Positions 6,900-11,837 of a DNA stretch of 11,837 bases are shown here, one piece after another. The position numbers and the translations under genes are program-made. Each line of letters begins with the position of its first letter. Positions within the stretch are counted from its first letter, which is position 1. The notes beneath the pieces are model-generated. The model saw only the letters and a list, made by a program, of their open reading frames with translations, had not been told where the DNA came from and did no database searches. Source of the stretch: Deltaproteobacteria bacterium (GTDB lineage: Bacteria; Bdellovibrionota; UBA1018; UBA923). The stretch is taken from contig JACQAX010000058.1 of NCBI GenBank assembly GCA_016194795.1, forward strand, positions 1 to 11,837. Direction: 5' to 3'.

Positions 6900-6931
6900 A
6901 GTATACACAGCGTCACGTCAACTCGTTTGAC
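6900..6931 (-). promoter_or_regulatory. Candidate promoter with an overlapping dyad operator for the minus-strand operon
   Basis: On the minus strand TATACT (6905-6900) matches the -10 consensus at 5 of 6 positions and would start transcription near 6893, just before the strong Shine-Dalgarno. No good -35 sits at 17 nt. Instead that region is covered by a perfect 5-bp dyad GTCAA-n5-TTGAC (6917-6931), the size of a helix-turn-helix dimer site, with a partial repeat GTCAC at 6912-6916. A weak -35 plus a dyad is compatible with an activator or repressor. The assignment is by pattern only. Confidence 0.35.
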
Positions 6932-7122
6932 AGCCGGCATTTTAGGATATGCGGCCAGGTAGAAGTTGCCTACCGCTGAGCCGCGCTGGAAGCGGGTCTT
7001 GCCTCTCATGCCAGGGTTCCGTTCTGGCACCAGCTTGCGGATGACGCGCCGGGGTGCTTTTTTTCCAGCAGTCGAATGAAATCAAGGGGCTGCTGCCGCC
7101 CCGCGCAGGCCGGTTGCCCGCC
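6932..7122. other. Central part of the divergent intergenic region; no gene seen
   Basis: No convincing open frame or RNA gene was recognised between the two divergent promoters. Two small inverted repeats are visible: GGTAG/CTACC (6958-6962 and 6970-6974, 7-nt loop) and TGCCAG/CTGGCA (7009-7014 and 7024-7029, 9-nt loop). Neither is followed on either strand by a T-tract typical of a terminator; an isolated run of seven T at 7060-7066 lies too far away. They may be regulator sites for either flanking gene. An upstream in-frame GTG at 7054 belongs to this leader and is not a likely start. Confidence 0.4.
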
Positions 7123-7144
7123 TGGTATAATGGATGGTGGGGGA
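7123..7144 (+). promoter_or_regulatory. Extended -10 promoter and Shine-Dalgarno of the cytochrome gene
   Basis: TGGTATAAT (7123-7131) is a perfect TATAAT preceded by the TGn extension, which can compensate for a missing -35; no good -35 lies 16-18 nt upstream. Transcription would begin near 7138, giving a leader of only about 15 nt. GGGGGA (7139-7144) is then placed 8 nt before ATG 7153 and serves as the ribosome-binding site. This arrangement favours 7153 over the in-frame GTG at 7054 as the start. Confidence 0.55.
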
Positions 7145-7152
7145 CTTTCCGT

Positions 7153-9138
7153 ATGAGGAGCAACTGCTCAGGCTGGTTCGGCACGTGCGCGGCCGTCTTC
7201 GCTTTGAGCGCCGCCGGGGCGCTCGCCGGGCCGGCGAAAGCACCGACCTTCGATGATGCCGCCGACTGCAAGAACGGCGCGACCGACAAGTTTCCGCCGG
7301 ACACGGTGGCTTCGAAGGCTTGCCCCAAGCCCATCGTGAAGGGCGCGACCGGCTCCGGGGGCCTGCGCGACGTCTTCGATTACGTGTACAAGGAAGGCCT
7401 CACGACGATCGACCAGCTCATGCCGTGCCTCCCCGCGGAATACCGCCGAAACTTCACGCTCGTCTACGACAGCAAAAGCCCGCACGGAAAATGCGGCGGT
7501 CCCGACAACCCGCGCATCATGATGTACAGCGACGACGGCAAGTCGGTGATCACCATCCCGGGAAACAAGAAGCACGAGGGGCCTTACGATCCGGAATGCA
7601 ACCGCGTCGAGATGGTCGACTTCGACTCGGCGACCGCCAAGTTCAACCCGATGGCGATCCAGTTCGAGGATCCCTCGAAGCTGCCGAAAGACGCGGCGGG
7701 GCAGCCGAAGAAAGCCGGCGTGACGACGGTCAACGTGGCGCTCGACGCGAAGGCCACGAAGAGCGAGCAGAAAGAGGTGCGCGCCGTCTCGGCCACGGCC
7801 GACTTCGGCGGAAAAGCCTGCATGACGTGCCATTCGGCCGACTGGCACCCGAAGTGGGACTCCTATCCGATGTGGCCCGGAGTCTATGGCAGCATGGACG
7901 ACCGCCTTTCCGGGAAAGAGGCGGCCGACTTCAAGAAGTTCAAGGCGGGCACGATGGCGAGCGACGAGCGCTACAAGTACCTGCGCACCAACCCCGCGAA
8001 TGCCCTGGCTCCGTACAACACCCTTGAAAAAGCCGACATCGCCGACATGGCGGCGCGCCCGAACTTCGCGCTCTCGGTGAGCCTCACGCGCAACAACGCC
8101 GAGCGCATCGCGCGCAAGTTCAGCGAGTCGCCGAAGTTCGACGCGCTGAAATACCGCACGGTCGGCCGGCTCCTGGGTTGCCGTCAGTTTCCGTTCGCTC
8201 CCGACGACCAGAAGAAGATCGACGAGCGCAAGATCGAGTACCAGGACGCCATTCAGCGCGAGATGAACCTGAAAGTCTGCCGCCAGGTGGCCAACGAGGG
8301 CACCGGCAGCTGCAGCAAGGACGAGCTCGAGTCGACGAAATGCCTGGGCCAGAGCAAAGGTCTCGAGCTGAACGGCAAGAACGGGATCGTCTGCCGCAAG
8401 TCCCCGCCGGATCCCAAGAAAGAAAAGGTGCCGGTGCCGACCTACGCGCAGGCGCAGGCCGAGAAGTTCGCCAAGCTGTCGGTGGTGGCGGAGCAGTTCG
8501 GCATCGATCCGGCCGAGATCACGATGGCCGTCGTCAACGAGGTCAAAAGCTTCACGACGATGGACGTCGACAACCGCACCTCGCAGCTCATCGCGCGCGC
8601 GGTCTTCCGGCGCATCGCCCAGAAATATCCCGAGCTCGCCGACTACGTGAGCAGCTCGGGCTGCACCCAGGACTATGTCCCCGGGTTGAAGGGCGCCTCG
8701 GCCCTGTGCTTCTACGGCGCTGATGAGTGCCCGAAAATCGCCCCGGACGCCAAACCGCCGGGCGGCAGCGAGAACACCTGCGAGAAGCTCGCGTCGCTCG
8801 AGACGAAGGCGGGGGTCAAGGGCGATGCCGCCTGCCTCACGGCCGTGGCCCCGCCGGACAGCGGCCAGGCGGCCAAGCTCAACGGGATCGCGAAGAAGTA
8901 CAACAGCCCGCTCCAGGGTTGCACCGCCTGCCATGGCATGACGATGGGCGATCCCGGCGCGTTCAGCGTGTGGATCAAGTCGCAGGGCGGCCCCAAAGCC
9001 GCCGCCGCGCTGCTCAAGAAGAAGCTCACGGCGAAGAACGAGGGCGAGCGGATGCCGCTGGGCAAGCCGGCCTTGAGCGACCAGGAGATCAAGGCCGTTC
9101 TCGACTACACCGACGAGATCAGCGAAGCGTCGAAATGA
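7153..9138 (+). CDS. Large secreted two-haem c-type cytochrome
   Basis: From ATG 7153 the protein has 661 residues. The N-terminus (Arg2, hydrophobic core around 8-24, then ALAG) is a Sec signal peptide, so it is periplasmic or exported. Two haem-attachment motifs are present: CMTCH at 223-227, in a context SADWHPKWDSYPMWPGVYG, and CTACH at 590-594. The latter, followed by Met634 (GERMPLG), forms an ordinary class I cytochrome c domain (about 575-655). I recall the first region (about 70-260: PRIMMYSDDG, NRVEMVDFD, then CxxCH and WPGVYG) from uncharacterised secreted proteins of Gram-negative bacteria. The section between the haems is low in hydrophobics and holds 10 of the roughly 15 non-haem cysteines of the mature chain, suggesting disulfides. 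It probably transfers electrons or acts as a haem oxidoreductase; the partner is unknown. Its stop is 3 nt from the convergent queF stop. Confidence 0.85.
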   Translation: MRSNCSGWFGTCAAVFALSAAGALAGPAKAPTFDDAADCKNGATDKFPPDTVASKACPKPIVKGATGSGGLRDVFDYVYKEGLTTIDQLMPCLPAEYRRNFTLVYDSKSPHGKCGGPDNPRIMMYSDDGKSVITIPGNKKHEGPYDPECNRVEMVDFDSATAKFNPMAIQFEDPSKLPKDAAGQPKKAGVTTVNVALDAKATKSEQKEVRAVSATADFGGKACMTCHSADWHPKWDSYPMWPGVYGSMDDRLSGKEAADFKKFKAGTMASDERYKYLRTNPANALAPYNTLEKADIADMAARPNFALSVSLTRNNAERIARKFSESPKFDALKYRTVGRLLGCRQFPFAPDDQKKIDERKIEYQDAIQREMNLKVCRQVANEGTGSCSKDELESTKCLGQSKGLELNGKNGIVCRKSPPDPKKEKVPVPTYAQAQAEKFAKLSVVAEQFGIDPAEITMAVVNEVKSFTTMDVDNRTSQLIARAVFRRIAQKYPELADYVSSSGCTQDYVPGLKGASALCFYGADECPKIAPDAKPPGGSENTCEKLASLETKAGVKGDAACLTAVAPPDSGQAAKLNGIAKKYNSPLQGCTACHGMTMGDPGAFSVWIKSQGGPKAAAALLKKKLTAKNEGERMPLGKPALSDQEIKAVLDYTDEISEASK

Positions 9139-9141
9139 GCG

Positions 9142-9531
9142 TCAGAGCGGCTTCTTATGGTTGGCGCGGATGATCGTCTTGATGTTGCCGCGCACGTTGA
9201 AGTCGCCGACGACCTCGAGCTCGAACGGGTCGAGGAGCTTCACGAGGTCGTCCATGATGACGTTGACCACGTCCTCGTGGAACACGCCCTGGTCGCGGTA
9301 CTTGTTGATGTAGAGCTTGAGGCTCTTGAGCTCGACGCAGTACTGGTCGGGCACGTACTTGATGAAGAGCGTGGCGAAGTCGGGGAAACCCGTCTTCGGG
9401 CACACGCAGGTGAACTCGGGGCACGTGAACTCGACCGTATACTTGCGGTGCTTCGTGCGGTTCTCGAACCGCTCGAGCTCCGCTTCGCGAATCATTTTTG
9501 CGCCGCGCTTTTCTTCCTGAGTGTGTTGCAT
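9142..9531 (-). CDS. queF: NADPH-dependent 7-cyano-7-deazaguanine (preQ0) reductase, short form
   Basis: QueF reduces the nitrile of preQ0 to the aminomethyl group of preQ1 with NADPH, a step in queuosine tRNA modification in the cytoplasm. The 129-residue length fits the unimodular (YkvM-type) class. Conserved elements are the catalytic Cys44 in CPKTGFPDF, which forms the thioimide, with Asp51 as the proton donor. Also present are the family signature ELKSLKLY at 67-74 and FHED at 84-87, where Glu86 would bind substrate. No other queuosine genes are in the window. ATG 9531 is used because the N-terminal extension is needed for family length; an internal ATG at 9495 is possible. No Shine-Dalgarno precedes the start, and an extended -10 lies 7 nt upstream, suggesting a leaderless mRNA. 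Confidence 0.93.
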   Translation of the reverse strand: MQHTQEEKRGAKMIREAELERFENRTKHRKYTVEFTCPEFTCVCPKTGFPDFATLFIKYVPDQYCVELKSLKLYINKYRDQGVFHEDVVNVIMDDLVKLLDPFELEVVGDFNVRGNIKTIIRANHKKPL

Positions 9532-9538
9532 GCGCCGG

Positions 9539-9547
9539 CTTATAGCA
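9539..9547 (-). promoter_or_regulatory. Extended -10 element of queF, placed for a leaderless transcript
   Basis: On the minus strand TGCTATAAG (9547-9539) contains a TGn extension and a -10 hexamer matching TATAAT at 5 of 6 positions. Seven nt separate it from ATG 9531, so transcription would begin at or next to the start codon. No -35 match or Shine-Dalgarno is visible in the 47-nt divergent gap. Confidence 0.45.
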
Positions 9548-9562
9548 TTTTCCGGGTCTTGC

Positions 9563-9571
9563 TGCTACCTT
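9563..9571 (+). promoter_or_regulatory. Extended -10-like element of the adenosyltransferase gene, placed for a leaderless transcript
   Basis: TGCTACCTT (9563-9571) has the TGC extension and keeps the three most conserved -10 bases (T, A and final T), but is otherwise weak. It ends 7 nt before ATG 9579, the same spacing as the queF element on the other strand. No Shine-Dalgarno is present. Confidence 0.3.
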
Positions 9572-9578
9572 ATCGGCT

Positions 9579-10199
9579 ATGCCGAAAATCTACACGAAAG
9601 TCGGGGACAAGGGCCGCACCGGCCTCGTCGGAGGCCAGAAAATCGCGAAAAACGACGCGCGGCTGGACGCTTACGGCACCGTCGACGAGCTCAACAGCGT
9701 GCTCGGCCTGGCCCGGGTGACCGTCGATCGCATCGCGCGCGATCGCGCGAAAAGCGGGATACTCGTCGACCGCTCGTTCGACTCGCTCATGCGCCTCTGC
9801 GGCGATCTCGAGCTCGTCCAGAACTGGCTTTTCGACCTCGGCGGCCTGCTCGCCTCGGTGCCCGCCGATCGCAAGAAGTTCAAGCTCGCCCCGATGCAGG
9901 ACTGGCAGATCCGGCTCCTCGAGGAGCGCATCGACGGGGCCACCGCGCTGCTCAAGCCGCTGCGCGAGTTCATCCTGCCCGGCGGGAGCGAGGCTGCGGC
10001 GCACCTGCACGTCGCGCGCACCGTTTGCCGGCGCGCCGAGCGCGCGATCGTCGCGATGAAGAAAGACGTGCCGCCGAACGCGGTCCCGTTCGTCAACCGC
10101 CTCTCCGACTATCTCTTCACGATGGCGCGCTACTGCAACTACCTCTTGGCGGTCGAGGACGTCGCCTGGAGCAAGGCCGCGAGCTCGCCCTCCGAGTAG
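9579..10199 (+). CDS. PduO-type ATP:cob(I)alamin adenosyltransferase
   Basis: This enzyme transfers the adenosyl group of ATP to reduced corrinoid, giving coenzyme B12; it is the MMAB/PduO N-domain family and acts in the cytoplasm. The 206-residue protein has all the family blocks. These are the N-terminal ATP loop TKVGDKGRTGL (6-16), R28-L-D-A-Y-G-T-V-D-E (28-37), LPGG (133-136), the RTVCRRAER helix (147-155) carrying the active-site Arg residues, and NRLSDYLF (173-180). Residues about 50-67 are a modest insertion relative to short members. Start ATG 9579 gives the standard N-terminus. Neither corrinoid-synthesis genes nor a B12-dependent enzyme lies in the window, so it may serve corrinoid salvage for enzymes elsewhere. 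Its last 61 nt overlap hslO on the other strand. Confidence 0.93.
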   Translation: MPKIYTKVGDKGRTGLVGGQKIAKNDARLDAYGTVDELNSVLGLARVTVDRIARDRAKSGILVDRSFDSLMRLCGDLELVQNWLFDLGGLLASVPADRKKFKLAPMQDWQIRLLEERIDGATALLKPLREFILPGGSEAAAHLHVARTVCRRAERAIVAMKKDVPPNAVPFVNRLSDYLFTMARYCNYLLAVEDVAWSKAASSPSE

Positions 10200-11014
10200 G
10201 AGTAGCAGGTTCCGCAGAAATCGCAGTTCACGTCGGCGCCGTGGTCCTTGGCGATCATGTCCTCGATCTCGGCCTTGCCGAGCAGCTTGAGCGCGCCGCT
10301 CACGCGGTCGCGCGAGCAGGTGCACTCGAACGCGAGCGGGCGCTCGTCGAGGATCGTGAAGGCCGCGTCGCTGAAGATCTGCGCCAGCAGGCGCGTGGGA
10401 TCGGAGTCTTTCGCGAGGCGCGCCGCGAGCCCCTCGAGCTGGTTGATGTTGTTCTCGAGCGACTCGATTTCTTTTTTCGACGCGCCCGGCAGCACCTGCA
10501 CGAGAAACGCGCCGGCCGAGACGACGCTGCGGTTCTTTCCCAGGTTGACGGCCAGGCCCACCGCCGACGGGATCTGCTCCGACTGAGTGAGATAGAAGGT
10601 GAGGTCCTTGGCGAGGTAGCCGGTCACGATCGGCACGGTGCCGACGTAAGGCTCTTTTTCGTTGAGCTTCAGGCGGACGACCGAGAGCAGGCCGTTCTGC
10701 CAGGGGCCCATGCTCGTGTCGATGTCGCTCTCGAGCTCTTTGGCGATCACGAAGCCGCGCACCTTGCCCTCGGGCGTGGCGTCGGCGATGGCCTGGCGGA
10801 AGAACTTGTCGCCCTTGATCGAGAGGCTGACGCGCTCTCCGGCTTTGCACGTCGAGGCGAGGAGCAGGCTCGCCATGAGCGCCTCGCCCAGGCCCTTCGT
10901 CTCGGCGGAGCTCAGCTTATGGCGCTTGCGCGCGTCCTCGATCAGGTCCGGGGCGGTGATCGCCGTCGCGACCATCGTGCCCCCGATTGATATGCATTTT
11001 ATCCACTTATCCAT
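10139..11014 (-). CDS. hslO: Hsp33 redox-regulated chaperone
   Basis: Hsp33 is a cytoplasmic holdase activated by oxidation: its four zinc-binding cysteines form disulfides, the redox-switch domain unfolds, and it then binds unfolding proteins. The 291-residue length is typical. The C-terminal switch is intact, with C231-T-C233 followed by C264-D-F-C267; an additional Cys270 lies close by. The N-terminal core (DKWIKCISIGGT, then RHKLSS...G.ALMASLLLAS, and DATPEGKVRGFV) aligns from the first residue, supporting ATG 11014 over the internal ATG at 10975 that has a better GGGGG site. It starts 8 nt after the phospholipase-D-like stop, so the two are probably cotranscribed. Its 3' end (residues about 271-291) overlaps the convergent adenosyltransferase gene; the zinc ligands lie just outside the overlap. 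Confidence 0.93.
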   Translation of the reverse strand: MDKWIKCISIGGTMVATAITAPDLIEDARKRHKLSSAETKGLGEALMASLLLASTCKAGERVSLSIKGDKFFRQAIADATPEGKVRGFVIAKELESDIDTSMGPWQNGLLSVVRLKLNEKEPYVGTVPIVTGYLAKDLTFYLTQSEQIPSAVGLAVNLGKNRSVVSAGAFLVQVLPGASKKEIESLENNINQLEGLAARLAKDSDPTRLLAQIFSDAAFTILDERPLAFECTCSRDRVSGALKLLGKAEIEDMIAKDHGADVNCDFCGTCYSYSEGELAALLQATSSTAKR

Positions 11015-11022
11015 TGTCGTTT

Positions 11023-11832
11023 TCAGAAGAAACCCTGGACGAACTTGGCGAGCCAGCGGGTGACGGACGATCCGTCATAGTCGGCTACGGCTTCTTTCAT
11101 TGTAAGGGGGCGGCCCGAAAATAGGAAGTCGTGGTCATAAGCCAGCGACATTGCTTCGGCAAAATTCGGGTCGTCTACTTCGACGACGAGCTCGCTGTTG
11201 GAGATGGTGCTCGGCAGGTTGAAGTTGTGCGAGCCGAAAAAAACGTGGTCGTCGACGACGAAGAGCTTCTTGTGCAGATACCGGTAGCGCGCCTGGTCCA
11301 TCACGGCGACCTTCACGGCTCCGGCCTTCATCAGCTCGATGACGTCCTCGAGGCTGTGCTTGTACGAGAGCGCCAGCGGCATGGATTCGCGCGAGGTTTT
11401 GTCGCCGTTGAAATGGATGGAGAGCCGGGCCCCGTTGGCCAGGCCTTCTTTGAGCGCCGCTTTCAGCTTCGGGTTGAAGAGCACGAAGAGCGTCGAGAGG
11501 CGGATCTCGCGCGCCTTCGGCACGAGGGCCGCGATCGCGTCGACCACCTCGTCGGGCATCTCGAGCCGGTGCTCGCCGCCGTAGGCGCCGGTGGCGAGAT
11601 GGCCGAAGAAACGGTGGGTGATCACGCGCGCGCGGGCCGGCTCGAACTCTTTTTCGAAGGCCCCGTCGACGGGCGGAGCCACGCCGTCGCGCCGGTATCT
11701 CACCCAGGCCTGCGCGAGCCTCAGCTCGGCCAGCTGCTGCGGCGTAAGCCGGATCTCGGTGGCTCGATCGGCGGCCGGCAGGTCGCGCGGGGTGGCGAGC
11801 GGCGTTTTCACGGGCTCGGCGAACGACGCCAT
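11023..11832 (-). CDS. Phospholipase-D-superfamily (HKD) protein, possibly N-terminally incomplete
   Basis: At least 269 residues are visible. One full PLD domain is clear: a strand/helix pair (REIRLSTLFVLFNPKLKAALKEGLANGARLSI, about 108-139), an AGAVKV element at 170-175, then H187-x-K189-x4-D194 and GSHN at 200-203, with Glu214 in the downstream SNSE. This is the catalytic HxK(x)4D motif of phospholipase D, cardiolipin synthase and related phosphodiesterases or transferases. Those enzymes need two HKD motifs, from two domains or a dimer; only one is seen here. The segment ARARVITH at 66-73 resembles the linker that opens the second domain of two-domain members. The Met codon at 11832 is 5 nt from the window edge with the frame still open, so the true start may lie outside. 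No signal peptide is visible in the present N-terminus. hslO follows after 8 nt. Confidence 0.8.
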   Translation of the reverse strand: MASFAEPVKTPLATPRDLPAADRATEIRLTPQQLAELRLAQAWVRYRRDGVAPPVDGAFEKEFEPARARVITHRFFGHLATGAYGGEHRLEMPDEVVDAIAALVPKAREIRLSTLFVLFNPKLKAALKEGLANGARLSIHFNGDKTSRESMPLALSYKHSLEDVIELMKAGAVKVAVMDQARYRYLHKKLFVVDDHVFFGSHNFNLPSTISNSELVVEVDDPNFAEAMSLAYDHDFLFSGRPLTMKEAVADYDGSSVTRWLAKFVQGFF

Positions 11833-11837
11833 GTCGA

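Noticed and set aside
7009..7029. TGCCAG/CTGGCA inverted repeat as an intrinsic terminator
   Set aside because: The stem is only 6 bp with a 9-nt loop, no T-tract follows on either strand, and no gene ends nearby.
7054..7152. Cytochrome start at GTG 7054
   Set aside because: It would place 33 non-conserved residues before the signal peptide, and the extended -10 promoter at 7123-7131 lies downstream of it.
7168..8934. 588-codon minus-strand open frame opposite the cytochrome gene
   Set aside because: The plus strand encodes a signal peptide and two CxxCH motifs; the minus frame shows only compositionally biased sequence.
9532..9578. preQ1 riboswitch before queF or cobalamin riboswitch before the adenosyltransferase gene
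   Set aside because: The gap is only 47 nt and is shared by two divergent starts. A cobalamin riboswitch cannot fit, and no preQ1 aptamer sequence was seen.

Overview
The window is a G+C-rich (by eye about two thirds), gene-dense bacterial chromosome segment. Secreted proteins, an outer-membrane beta-barrel tail ending in Phe, and periplasmic haem and zinc proteins indicate a Gram-negative (diderm) bacterium. The receiver/HD-GYP architecture and the short-form QueF recall Bdellovibrionota and other former delta-proteobacteria, but this is inference and the lineage is not fixed. No mobile element, CRISPR array, tRNA or rRNA was seen.

Layout. Positions 1-454 hold the C-terminal end of a probable outer-membrane barrel protein (+). 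Positions 600-2018 (+) encode a receiver-like/HD-GYP protein whose receiver lacks the phospho-acceptor Asp. It converges, 10 nt away, on a probable minus-strand operon at 6807-2029. That operon holds a secreted zinc-dependent phospholipase C/S1-P1-nuclease-fold protein, a KstD/fumarate-reductase-like FAD dehydrogenase with a TTG start, and an acetolactate-synthase-like ThDP enzyme joined to the dehydrogenase by an ATGA overlap. A 300-345 bp divergent intergenic region separates this operon from a large two-haem secreted cytochrome (7153-9138, +). That gene ends 3 nt from queF (9531-9142, -). queF is divergent from a PduO-type cobalamin adenosyltransferase (9579-10199, +), whose 3' end overlaps the 3' end of hslO (Hsp33, 11014-10139, -) by 61 nt. 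hslO lies 8 nt downstream of a phospholipase-D-superfamily gene (11832-11023, -), whose N-terminus may continue beyond the window.

How the genes relate. queF (queuosine), the adenosyltransferase (B12 coenzyme) and hslO (redox chaperone) are ordinary housekeeping or stress functions placed side by side. The part most likely to be under-described is the minus-strand operon. Its ThDP enzyme and flavoprotein dehydrogenase are translationally coupled, and the flavoprotein's ribosome-binding site can fold into a hairpin. A secreted zinc hydrolase precedes them, behind a promoter region with a dyad and a possible 8-codon leader peptide. I cannot assign a substrate. The divergent cytochrome could be an electron-transfer partner, but only proximity suggests this.

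All three tail-to-tail junctions (10 nt, 3 nt, and 61 nt of overlap) leave no room for a conventional intrinsic terminator. The divergent queF/adenosyltransferase pair carries mirrored extended -10 motifs placed so that both mRNAs would be leaderless.
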